Origin: Planctomycetota bacterium
GTDB lineage: Bacteria; Planctomycetota; Phycisphaerae; Sedimentisphaerales; Anaerobacaceae
Length of the DNA stretch: 6,072 bases
Assembly: GCA_017885385.1 (NCBI GenBank)
Contig: JAFNGF010000201.1
Coordinates: 1-6,072, forward strand
Direction: 5' to 3'
The notes under the pieces were generated by a model. The model saw nothing but the letters and a program-made list of their open reading frames with translations. It did not search any database and was not told where the DNA came from. Position 1 is the first letter of the stretch. The number at the start of each line of letters is the position of its first letter. A program made the position numbers and the translations under genes. This document shows, one piece after another, positions 1 through 5,737 of the stretch.

Positions 1-120
1 GACGGCGGCGGGATGTCACTTTCTCGCCGGGTCTCTTCTGTTTACGGTAATGACGTAGCCAACTGGAAGGCCGCTGCTGCCTCACCTGGCTTTGTCAACC
101 CGCGAGATGGCCCGCGATAA
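1..120 (+). CDS. 3' end of a lamin-tail-domain-like protein (partial)
   Basis: Frame 1 is open from the window edge to a TAA at 118-120, giving 39 residues. The segment reads GGGMSLSRRVSSVYGNDVANW, continues KAAAASPGFVN and ends DGPR. The order 'SLSR - short polar stretch - ND.ANW.AA..SPG' matches the final strand and tail of lamin-tail (LTD) domains that end many secreted or surface proteins of Planctomycetota and related bacteria; this match is from memory of the family. Everything upstream is outside the window, so the enzyme or adhesin domain that this tail belongs to cannot be named. No clear terminator hairpin with a T-tract follows before the next gene. An alternative is a chance open frame, but the composition and family-like pattern argue against that. 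Confidence 0.6.
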   Translation, partial: DGGGMSLSRRVSSVYGNDVANWKAAAASPGFVNPRDGPR

Positions 121-308
121 GAGAGAAAATATGCTGGGCAGTCAATGGCGACCAGATGAAGCGCCGAAGGGACGCCGCTCTGCGGGAAGCCAAATGAGAT
201 TTAGCTGGATTTTTACAGAAAAAATGTAATGAAATCGCGGCGTCAGCGTCTAAAATGGTAGAAAACAAAGCTGGGAAAGTCTTTGCGCACTTTTGGAGTG
301 GAGTGAAG

Positions 309-1016
309 ATGAAGAAAATCGTTCTTATTTCGCTAATTATTGTTGGGCTGCTCGCCGCTTTGATTATCGCTGCTCTGGTCAAGAATACCGGCGATATTAA
401 GAGTGAGCCTATAGATCTGGAGAAAAAGCCTGATGCCGGCTATATAAGCGGGGTAACTGCATCCGGAGTGCAGGTAGACCTTGAGCTGCGCTCTACTGAC
501 GCAAGCGGCAGATTGATTCAAGTGCACGGGATAGTCCCTCGAACAGAAGCGGCGCCGGCCACCTACAAGCCGGAGAATATACAGATCCAGGGGACAAAAG
601 ATGGTGACAAATGGCAAATGGTCAGCCGTGGACCTTGGGGAGGGCTGGAAACAATCCGGGTCGAATCAGGCGTCACCACCGAATTGAAAGTCGGACCGCC
701 TCTTACTGTTAAAACTGATGTCGCCGCCAAAGATGAGGGAGTTTCCGTCGGCCTTTCGATTTTCGGACAGGCGGGCGAACGCTACCATCCAGGCGTGCAA
801 AAAAATGGCGAGCGGCAGCCGGCCCCGGAGCTAAAGATTGTTGATGAGGCGGGAAAGGTGCTTGCCACAGGCAGCTTTGCGTATGGCTGAGGCGGGACCT
901 GCCGGTACTCGTGGCGAGTGCCAGAGAATTTCAAAGGCAAGTACCAGGTGAAGGTAGATATAAACTTGGGGCCGTTTGAAGTCACCATGCAGGAGACCTG
1001 GCACTTGATAGAGTAA
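309..1016 (+). CDS. Membrane-anchored/exported beta-rich protein, candidate selenoprotein (in-frame TGA at 888-890)
   Basis: The ATG at 309 is preferred over an upstream ATG at 255. It has a good Shine-Dalgarno sequence (GGAG at 300-303) and opens directly with MKK followed by a hydrophobic segment (residues 4-23), a signal anchor or signal peptide without a lipobox. The remainder is rich in alternating beta-strand patterns (for example VQVDLELRS and LKIVDEAGKVLATGSF), suggesting an Ig-like or carboxypeptidase-regulatory-like sandwich outside the cytoplasm. No enzyme family was recognised. The frame meets TGA at 888-890 after residue 193, then continues without stop for 41 codons (G-G-T-C-R-Y-S-W-R-V-P, ending TWHLIE) to TAA at 1014-1016. 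With TGA read as selenocysteine the product is 235 residues, with U194 and C198 forming U-x3-C. A terminator follows the TAA, not the TGA. If TGA is a true stop, the product is 193 residues (309-890) and the rest is a remnant from a nonsense mutation or sequencing error. Confidence 0.7.
888..922 (+). promoter_or_regulatory. Candidate selenocysteine TGA with bacterial SECIS-like hairpin
   Basis: TGA at 888-890 is followed by a perfect 8-pair stem: GGTACTCG (904-911) with CGAGTGCC (915-922), including one G-T pair, closing the 3-base loop TGG (912-914). The loop starts 21 bases after the TGA and has G at its second position. Published descriptions of bacterial SECIS elements call for a short stem-loop about 16-37 bases after UGA, a small apical loop and a G among its first two bases, and this one fits. 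It lacks the bulged U seen in the E. coli fdhF element. The stem also encodes R-Y-S-W-R-V, so base pairing and coding overlap. Whether the host has SelA, SelB, SelC and SelD cannot be seen here. Confidence 0.55.
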
Positions 1017-1039
1017 GAAAAATTGTGCCACGAGCACCG

Positions 1040-1078
1040 GCGGGCAACGAGACAAGTTTCTCTTGCCCGCTTTTTTAT
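1040..1078 (+). terminator. Rho-independent terminator after the candidate selenoprotein gene
   Basis: GCGGGCAA (1040-1047) pairs perfectly with TTGCCCGC (1063-1070). Inside, GAGA can pair with TCTC. The stem is followed at once by six T's (1071-1076) and ATT. It lies 23 bases after the TAA at 1014-1016 but about 150 bases after the TGA at 888-890, which supports the longer reading of the gene. It also separates that gene from the methyltransferase-dehydratase unit downstream. Confidence 0.85.
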
Positions 1079-1132
1079 TGGGGGAAAATGATAGAAAAGC
1101 GAACTGAAATATAGGTTTTAGGAAGAGCTACT

Positions 1133-1939
1133 ATGAAGAGCGTAAGTAACATCGGTTTAGCGGAAGTTCAAGCCGTTTACAGCGGTCCCGAAGGTGAGCT
1201 TTGGGAGTTGATTATGGGCGAGCAGATACATATAGGCGGTTTTATTTCATCGATGGACCTGGCGGAGAAAGCCGGCATCGGGGCCGGCATGAAAGGTGTG
1301 GACCTTTGCTGCTGCAACGGAGCCGGGATGCGATTTCTGGTGCGTTTTCGAGATGTGGCACAGATGACCGGCGTGGACGCTACTAAAAAGGTCGTCGAGC
1401 AAGGCCGGAGTCGATGCAGGCAGGAGGAGCTGTCGGACAAAATCAAATTTGTCCTGGCGGATGTGTGCGACAGCGGGCTTGAAGACGCCAGCGCAGATTT
1501 TGTCTGGGGAGAGGACGCCTGGTGCTACGTTGTCGATAAAGAAAGACTGATTTGCGAGGCGGCACGCATCGTCAAGCCGGGCGGCGTAATTGCCTTTACC
1601 GACTGGATTGAAGGAACGACGGGACTTACTGATGCCGAGGCAGAGCGATTCTTGACCTTTATGAAGTTTCCCAACGTCCAGGGCATCAGTGGCTACAAAG
1701 ATCTGATCAAGGCCGGCGGTTGCACGGTGATCAAGGCCGAAGATACAGGCAGATTTGGCCCTTACGTTGACTTGTACCTAAATATGCTTAATATGCAACT
1801 GACATACGACGCTCTGAAGATTATAGGCTTTGACCAGGAGCTGATGCAGAAGATGGGCGGTGAAATGGCTTTTATGCAGAAGTTGGCGCACGCGGGCAAG
1901 ATTGCCCAGGGTTTGTTTGTCGCCCGCAAGAAAAGGTAA
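1133..1939 (+). CDS. Class I SAM-dependent methyltransferase with a Cys-Cys-Cys motif I
   Basis: This 268-residue protein should transfer a methyl group from S-adenosylmethionine to an unidentified small molecule in the cytoplasm. The SAM-binding fold is visible: motif I GVDLCCCNGAG (residues 55-65), the acidic end of strand 2 in GVDA (Asp82), the strand-3 region FVLADVCD, post-motif II DFVWGEDAWCYV, and RIVKPGGVIAFTDW before strand 5. The N-terminal ELWELIMGEQIHIGG recalls the lid region of small-amine methyltransferases such as sarcosine/dimethylglycine types, but the match is too weak to name a substrate. Motif I is odd, with three consecutive Cys where a Gly-Cys/Ser-Gly pattern is usual. 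The start is backed by GGAAGAG at 1121-1127. The next gene starts 125 bases later across a run of hairpins. Its position suggests it modifies a substrate, product or cofactor used by the dehydratase-like operon, but this is inference. Confidence 0.85.
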   Translation: MKSVSNIGLAEVQAVYSGPEGELWELIMGEQIHIGGFISSMDLAEKAGIGAGMKGVDLCCCNGAGMRFLVRFRDVAQMTGVDATKKVVEQGRSRCRQEELSDKIKFVLADVCDSGLEDASADFVWGEDAWCYVVDKERLICEAARIVKPGGVIAFTDWIEGTTGLTDAEAERFLTFMKFPNVQGISGYKDLIKAGGCTVIKAEDTGRFGPYVDLYLNMLNMQLTYDALKIIGFDQELMQKMGGEMAFMQKLAHAGKIAQGLFVARKKR

Positions 1940-1943
1940 CCAG

Positions 1944-1995
1944 GAACTCCGCAATAAACCCGTCGCGAGTCGGGTCGAGGGATTGCGGGGCTAAA
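1944..1995 (+). repeat. Palindromic repeat, copy A (intergenic)
   Basis: This 52-base element starts 5 bases after the methyltransferase stop codon. It matches positions 2097-2148 at 49 of 52 bases. CTCCGCAAT (1947-1955) pairs with ATTGCGGGG (1982-1990) through one G-T pair, and inside it ACCCG (1958-1962) pairs with CGGGT (1971-1975). The nested palindrome and near-identical second copy are typical of REP-like dispersed elements. There is no T-tract, so it is not an ordinary terminator, although it may protect the methyltransferase mRNA 3' end. Confidence 0.85.
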
Positions 1996-2000
1996 TATTT

Positions 2001-2023
2001 GGCCCCACGTTTCACGTGGGGTC
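2001..2023 (+). repeat. Perfect intergenic hairpin 1
   Basis: CCCCACGT (2003-2010) and ACGTGGGG (2014-2021) form a perfect 8-pair stem around loop TTC, extendable by G2002-T2022 and G2001-C2023 to 10 pairs. It sits directly after repeat copy A and before a second hairpin. No T-run follows, so termination is unlikely. It is probably part of a composite palindromic element, or may act as an mRNA stabiliser or attenuator between the methyltransferase and dehydratase genes. Confidence 0.75.
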
Positions 2024-2026
2024 TCC

Positions 2027-2045
2027 TTCGCGGTTTTACCGCGAA
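2027..2045 (+). repeat. Perfect intergenic hairpin 2
   Basis: TTCGCGGT (2027-2034) and ACCGCGAA (2038-2045) form a perfect 8-pair stem around loop TTT. It ends 4 bases before the GAGG ribosome-binding site of the next gene, close enough to influence translation initiation. There is no following T-run. Confidence 0.75.
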
Positions 2046-2049
2046 CTTT

Positions 2050-2053
2050 GAGG
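2050..2053 (+). promoter_or_regulatory. Ribosome-binding site supporting the start at 2065
   Basis: GAGG at 2050-2053 lies 11 bases before the ATG at 2065. The only later in-frame ATG close to the conserved core, at 2212, has no purine-rich site in front of it (its upstream bases are CTTGGTTCGGCAAT). This is the main reason for accepting a start that makes the protein read through the repeat. Confidence 0.5.
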
Positions 2054-2064
2054 TTTGATAAAAA

Positions 2065-3342
2065 ATGGCAAAATGTGGCGATAAAAAAAGAGTTGCGAAC
2101 CCCGCAATAAACCCGTCCCGAGCCGGGTCGAGGGATTGCGGGGCTAAACCCGTCTCGAGCCGGGTCGAGAGATATTCTCGCGAAAATGGCCCCTTGGCTT
2201 GGTTCGGCAATATGATTCAGAACTGCTATGAGTATGCGTCAGCCGAAAAGGCCAAAGGCAGGCGTATCGTGGGCATTATGTGCGAATACACGCCGCGCGA
2301 ATTGATTATGGCTGCCGACGCTGTGCCGGTGTGTCTGTGCGGCGGCGAAGCGTCGATGATACCGCCGGCAGAAGAGCATCTGCCGGCAAATCTTTGCCCA
2401 TTGATTAAATCGACTTACGGCTACCACATCCAGAAGAAAAACCCCTTCCTAGAAATGGCGGACCTAATTGTGGCTGAGACAACTTGTGACGGCAAGAAAA
2501 AGATGTATGAATTGATGGCCGAAGGCCGACCAATGCACGTATTGGAGCTGCCGCAAAAACCGGCAGACATTGACGCGATGGCGCATTGGATCAGCGAACT
2601 TCGTAAACTGAGAGCAAGACTGCAGGATTGTTTCGGCGTCGAAATCACCGATGACAGAGTCGGGCAAGCTATTAGGATTATGAATTGTGAGCGGGCATTG
2701 CGGCGTGAGCTGGCGGCGTTGATGAAATCCGAATCGCCGCCGCTGACCGGCAGACAGTTGCTCCAGCTCAAGAGCAACATCTCCGGTATCAACGCTGATT
2801 TCGAGCAGTATTCTAAAGCAGCTGCTCTTTACAAAAGCGCAAAACCCTGTCCACGCCCGGATTCGCAAGTGCGAGTGCTGATGACCGGCGTGCCGATGGT
2901 TCACGGAGCTGAGAGAGTCCTGGAAATTATAGAGTCGCACGGGGGGCTTGTCGTCTGTATGGATAATTGCACCGGACTTAAGCCCATTTTGGAAGATGTT
3001 GACGAGACAGCCGAGGATCCCATAGTTGCTTTGGCTGAAAAGTACTTTCATCTGCCTTGCTCGGTAATGACTAAAAATGACCGCCGGCTTGAAGTGCTTC
3101 GCAGCCTGGTCGCCGAATACCGTCCGCAGTGCGTCATAGAGCTTATCTGGCAGGCCTGCCTGACGTACGATGTCGAATCATATTTTGTCAAAGAAGTAGC
3201 CGAGAAAGAGCTTGGCATCCCGTATCTTAGAATCGAGACGGACTACTCACCGTCTGATTCCGCTCGCATTGCGATGAGGGCGGAGGCATTATTTGAAACA
3301 GTCCGTGATAGGGCCGGCCAGTCGAGGTGCTCTGGCCGATGA
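2065..3342 (+). CDS. 2-hydroxyacyl-CoA dehydratase/BcrC-type subunit with in-frame repeat insert
   Basis: This 425-residue protein belongs to the HgdB/BcrC (2-hydroxyglutaryl-CoA dehydratase D) superfamily, whose cytoplasmic members hold a [4Fe-4S] or double-cubane cluster and receive electrons from an ATP-driven activator. Family hallmarks are the N-terminal helix FGNMIQNCYEYA, then IVGIMCEYTPRELIMAADA (residues 68-86), and likely cluster Cys residues: C111 in NLCPLIKSTYG, C302 in MDNCTG and C365 in WQACLTYDVE. The C-terminus (LRIETDYSPSDSARI) is also typical. The family core begins near residue 44-50. Residues 11-39 (NPAINPSRAG..., VSSRVER...) are encoded by a palindromic repeat, not by native family sequence. 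Without it the length is about 397, near the usual 375-400. The start follows GAGG at 2050; Met50 (2212) is the alternative. The stop overlaps the next start as ATGA. The substrate is unknown. Confidence 0.9.
   Translation: MAKCGDKKRVANPAINPSRAGSRDCGAKPVSSRVERYSRENGPLAWFGNMIQNCYEYASAEKAKGRRIVGIMCEYTPRELIMAADAVPVCLCGGEASMIPPAEEHLPANLCPLIKSTYGYHIQKKNPFLEMADLIVAETTCDGKKKMYELMAEGRPMHVLELPQKPADIDAMAHWISELRKLRARLQDCFGVEITDDRVGQAIRIMNCERALRRELAALMKSESPPLTGRQLLQLKSNISGINADFEQYSKAAALYKSAKPCPRPDSQVRVLMTGVPMVHGAERVLEIIESHGGLVVCMDNCTGLKPILEDVDETAEDPIVALAEKYFHLPCSVMTKNDRRLEVLRSLVAEYRPQCVIELIWQACLTYDVESYFVKEVAEKELGIPYLRIETDYSPSDSARIAMRAEALFETVRDRAGQSRCSGR
2097..2148 (+). repeat. Palindromic repeat, copy B, inside the dehydratase-like gene
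   Basis: This 52-base element matches copy A (1944-1995) at 49 of 52 bases. CCCCGCAAT (2100-2108) pairs perfectly with ATTGCGGGG (2135-2143), enclosing ACCCG (2111-2115) paired with CGGGT (2124-2128). It lies in the open frame of the gene starting at 2065 and encodes about residues 11-28 without introducing a stop. Its intergenic sister copy shows that the sequence is a repeat, not a conserved protein segment. Confidence 0.85.
2146..2180 (+). repeat. Partial third copy of the repeat core plus small hairpin
   Basis: Positions 2146-2172 repeat the core of copy B (2109-2135) with 2 differences in 27 bases. The changes make TCTCGA (2153-2158) pair perfectly with TCGAGA (2165-2170). Alternatively, CGAGA (2166-2170) pairs with TCTCG (2176-2180). 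Together with copy B, the block 2097-2180 is 84 bases or 28 codons, so the reading frame is kept. Confidence 0.7.
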
Positions 3343-4358
3343 AGCGGATTATCTACAGTTGTCCTTATGTGCCCGCGGAGTGGATCGCCGCGCACGGCCT
3401 GCAGCCGAGCAGAATAATACCTGACCCCGCCGCGTCTTCCGCCGTAAGGCGTCCTGCGGACTGTCGGAAGACAGGAGCGGGGGCCTCTCCGATCGGGCCA
3501 GTGGAAGGCTTGTGCCCATACGTGCGGGCTTTCCTTAATGAAGCGATAAACGACAAACGAGCCTGCGGGGTCGTTGTGACAACCGTATGCGATCAGATGC
3601 GCCGCGGATTTGACGTTCTTACCCGGCAGTGCAACATTGCGTCTTTTCTTATGAATGTGCCGAGAACCTGGCAGACCTTCGCCGCCCAGAAGCTCTATTT
3701 GGATGAACTGGGACGGTTAAGTCTATTTCTCGTCAGGCTCGGAGGAAACTCGCCGACGCCGGATGCTTTGGCAGAGGTGATGCTTCAATATGATGCGGCG
3801 CGCCGGTCGATCCGGGCAAGCCGAGCATATTTATCTGCCAGGCAGTACGCCGAGGCGATAGCGGCGCTCGGGCAGGAAGGTCCGGCGCAGGGCAGGAAAT
3901 CCGAAATGGGTCGGGGTGTGCCTTTGGCTATTATCGGCGGGCCGTTGACAAGAGGCGACTTTGACATATTCGATATTGTCGAGCAATCCGGCGGGAAAAT
4001 AGTCCTTGATGCGACTGAGACCGGCGAGCGTGGAATGTGCGGGCCTTTTGACCGGCGAAGACTCCACGAAGACCCTCTAACAGAGCTTGCCAACGCCTAT
4101 TTTGGCGGCATCCAGGACGCCTCTCGCAGACCAAATAGCGAGCTTTACCGGTGGCTGGGGCATGAGCTTGCCGCCAGGGCTGTGCGAGGGATTATCTTCC
4201 GCCGTTACGTTTGGTGCGACACGTGGCATGCCGAGCTGCAGCGACTGAAAGAATGGACTGACTTATCCGTGTTGGATATCGATGTCGCCGGTGACACCGA
4301 TACAGAGCGCCGCCGCTGGCAGAATCGAATCCGGGCGTTTTTGGAGACGCTGACGTGA
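3339..4358 (+). CDS. Second 2-hydroxyacyl-CoA dehydratase family subunit, with in-frame palindromic insert
   Basis: The product is 339 residues, starting at the ATG that overlaps the previous stop (ATGA); an in-frame GTG at 3327 would add four residues. It is an HgdB-like protein of the same superfamily as its neighbours but divergent in sequence. Markers are SCPYVPAEWIAAHG (residues 7-20), C59 in GLCPYVRAF, C84 in TVCDQMRRGFDVL, the Rossmann-like strand LAIIGGPLTRGDFDI, C234 in RGMCGPFD, and C293 in RRYVWCDTWHAE, which carries the conserved Trp-Cys-Asp-x-Trp-His pattern. C59, C84, C234 and C293 are candidate iron-sulfur ligands. Residues 33-44 (SSAVRRPADCRK) are encoded by a 39-base palindrome and look inserted between the N-terminal segment and GLCPYV. 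It is translationally coupled on both sides (ATGA before, GTGA after), so it probably works in a complex with the flanking subunits. Confidence 0.88.
   Translation: MKRIIYSCPYVPAEWIAAHGLQPSRIIPDPAASSAVRRPADCRKTGAGASPIGPVEGLCPYVRAFLNEAINDKRACGVVVTTVCDQMRRGFDVLTRQCNIASFLMNVPRTWQTFAAQKLYLDELGRLSLFLVRLGGNSPTPDALAEVMLQYDAARRSIRASRAYLSARQYAEAIAALGQEGPAQGRKSEMGRGVPLAIIGGPLTRGDFDIFDIVEQSGGKIVLDATETGERGMCGPFDRRRLHEDPLTELANAYFGGIQDASRRPNSELYRWLGHELAARAVRGIIFRRYVWCDTWHAELQRLKEWTDLSVLDIDVAGDTDTERRRWQNRIRAFLETLT
3434..3472 (+). repeat. Palindromic element inserted in frame in the second dehydratase-like gene
   Basis: GTCTTCCG (3434-3441) pairs perfectly with CGGAAGAC (3465-3472). Inside are two smaller hairpins: CC-GTAA-GG (3442-3449) and GTCC-TGC-GGAC (3451-3461). 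The result is a branched, cloverleaf-like palindrome of 39 bases, exactly 13 codons. It shares no sequence with the repeats at 1944-2180. It encodes a charged, low-hydrophobicity stretch placed before the first Cys ligand. No second copy is in the window, so its status as a dispersed repeat is inferred from structure and position. Confidence 0.65.
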
Positions 4359-5737
4359 GGGACATCCCAAGACAAACAACGCTCCGGCAGTGGGACCAGC
4401 GGTACGAGCAGATGCAAAAAGCCGGGGTAGCTCAGCCCAGTTACGGCGGTCTGCTGAGCCGCCATATAGAGGACGGAGACACGCGGCTGCTGAAACTTCG
4501 CTATGACAATTCTGCCGCAGCTCTTCGCCTGTGGAACTTTTTGCTTACTGAAGAAGACCGCCTGCGCGAGGCGCGCGACCGTGGGAAAAAGATCGTCGGC
4601 ACAATGAAGGACCTGGGCACGGTGCCGGTGATGGCTTATTCATTGGACAATGTGGTCGCTTTTTATCCTGACGGAGCGTGGTGGACCCCGTGTGTGATGG
4701 AACTAAATGCCGGGCTGCTTTCTATCGCGGACTCACTCGGCATAGATGAGTCCTTTTGCCCGGTACGTGCAATGCTGGGAGCTTTTGTAACCGGCTCGCG
4801 TTTTCCGATCCCGGAGCTCTTGATATGCAGCGTCGGTGCGACTTGTGATGACTTCTCCGCTATTGCGCAGCGGCTTGACGGCCTCGGTTATCCGATTTTG
4901 TGGTGGGAAATCCCGCATCGGCGGACCCCTGAGCCGGGCGAAGAATCGGTTAAATTGCCCGGCGGATTCTCGGCACCGAGATGCCAGGTGGAATTCGTCA
5001 AGGCGGAGCTTCAGCGCGTTAGAAAGGCTCTGGAAGAATTTGCCGGCCAACACCTTAGCGAGGAGAAACTTTCCGCCGGTATCAAAAAAGCAAACCAGGT
5101 CCGCAGGCTCCTTGCTGACTTGCGACGCCTTGTATTTGGCGCAAGACTGTGTCCGATGCCGGCTCTTGAAATGCTCGTCGCGGAAATGCTGGCGATACAC
5201 TTCTGCTCCGACCGCGATGAGGCAATCGCCGTGCTCAAAGAGCTGCTCGATGAGGTGAGAGAGCGTATCAAAGAAGGAACGGGCCTTTTACGCGATGACG
5301 CTGCAAGAATCTTTTGGGTGAATCCCGTGGCGGATTTGCAGGTGATGAACCTTTTAGAAGACTGCGGCGGAAGAATATGCGGGACTGAATATATGTTTAC
5401 TCACGCGCTAGACGAGATTCCGGAGAATCTGCCGGCGATGGAGGCACTTGCACAAATGGCACTTGCCGACCCTATGGTAGGTTCTTTAGCCGACCGCGCC
5501 AGCCGGATATGCACGGAGATTCGTAGGTTTGATGCCGAGGCGGTCGTAATATCGCGCATACCCGGAGCAAGTCATTGTGCGCTCGAAGGGCAGGTTATCG
5601 GCGAAATTGTCCAGGCTGAGCTCGATGTCCCTGTGCTGGAGATTGAGGTGCCGTCGCTAACCGACTCGATTGCGCAGGCGCTGCGTACGCGCTTAGAAGC
5701 ATTGGTCGAAGCTGTAAGAGAGCGGAGAAAAAAATGA
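4355..5737 (+). CDS. Third, large 2-hydroxyacyl-CoA dehydratase family subunit (HgdA/B-like)
   Basis: This 460-residue protein starts at GTG 4355, which overlaps the previous stop as GTGA and has GGAG at 4343-4346. It is similar in size to the larger subunit of known dehydratases. Visible landmarks are IVGTMKDLGTVPVMAYSLDNVV (about residues 80-101), C135 in ESFCPVRAM, C164 in GATCDDFSAI, WWEIPHRR, C266 in ARLCPMPALEML, IFWVNPVADLQVMNLL, then C337 and C342 in EDCGGRICGTEY, and C408 in RIPGASHCALEG. The FCP, DCGGR and SHCALE motifs match the three places where family members bind the cluster, so C135, C337 or C342, and C408 are the likely ligands. A charged helical stretch (about residues 220-262) is probably a helical insertion. 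No repeat insert is seen. It ends as ATGA with the activator start, implying coupled synthesis. Confidence 0.9.
   Translation: MRDIPRQTTLRQWDQRYEQMQKAGVAQPSYGGLLSRHIEDGDTRLLKLRYDNSAAALRLWNFLLTEEDRLREARDRGKKIVGTMKDLGTVPVMAYSLDNVVAFYPDGAWWTPCVMELNAGLLSIADSLGIDESFCPVRAMLGAFVTGSRFPIPELLICSVGATCDDFSAIAQRLDGLGYPILWWEIPHRRTPEPGEESVKLPGGFSAPRCQVEFVKAELQRVRKALEEFAGQHLSEEKLSAGIKKANQVRRLLADLRRLVFGARLCPMPALEMLVAEMLAIHFCSDRDEAIAVLKELLDEVRERIKEGTGLLRDDAARIFWVNPVADLQVMNLLEDCGGRICGTEYMFTHALDEIPENLPAMEALAQMALADPMVGSLADRASRICTEIRRFDAEAVVISRIPGASHCALEGQVIGEIVQAELDVPVLEIEVPSLTDSIAQALRTRLEALVEAVRERRKK

Noticed and set aside
201..230. Possible promoter before the candidate selenoprotein gene: TGTAAT (225-230) as -10 with TTAGCT (201-206) as -35.
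   Set aside because: The -10 matches 5 of 6 bases, but the -35 matches only 3 of 6, in an AT-rich stretch. Not strong enough to list.
255..308. Earlier ATG at 255 as the start of the beta-rich protein.
   Set aside because: It would place 18 polar/aromatic residues before a clear MKK-plus-hydrophobic signal segment and has no good ribosome-binding site, whereas 309 has GGAG at proper spacing.
888..890. Reassigned TGA code (Trp or Gly) as explanation of the in-frame TGA.
   Set aside because: TGA ends three neighbouring genes exactly at 4-base start/stop overlaps, and Trp is encoded by TGG throughout.
1078..1132. Possible promoter ahead of the methyltransferase gene (TATAGG at 1110-1115).
   Set aside because: No recognisable -35 box lies at 16-18 bases upstream. 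Only the ribosome-binding site is supported.
1944..2180. CRISPR array, because of repeated 27-52 base units.
   Set aside because: Only two full copies and one partial core, strongly palindromic, with no regular spacers and no cas genes.
4933..4973. Inverted repeat GCCGGGC/GCCCGGC in the third dehydratase-like gene, considered as another inserted element.
   Set aside because: The loop is long (about 17 bases), there is no nested structure, and the encoded EPGEESVKLPGGFSAP reads like normal family sequence.
4836..5258. A 140-codon open frame on the + strand inside the third dehydratase-like gene, and many minus-strand frames across the window.
   Set aside because: They overlap clearly homologous coding sequence in another frame, lack ribosome-binding sites and have shadow-like composition (Arg/Ser/Leu-rich).
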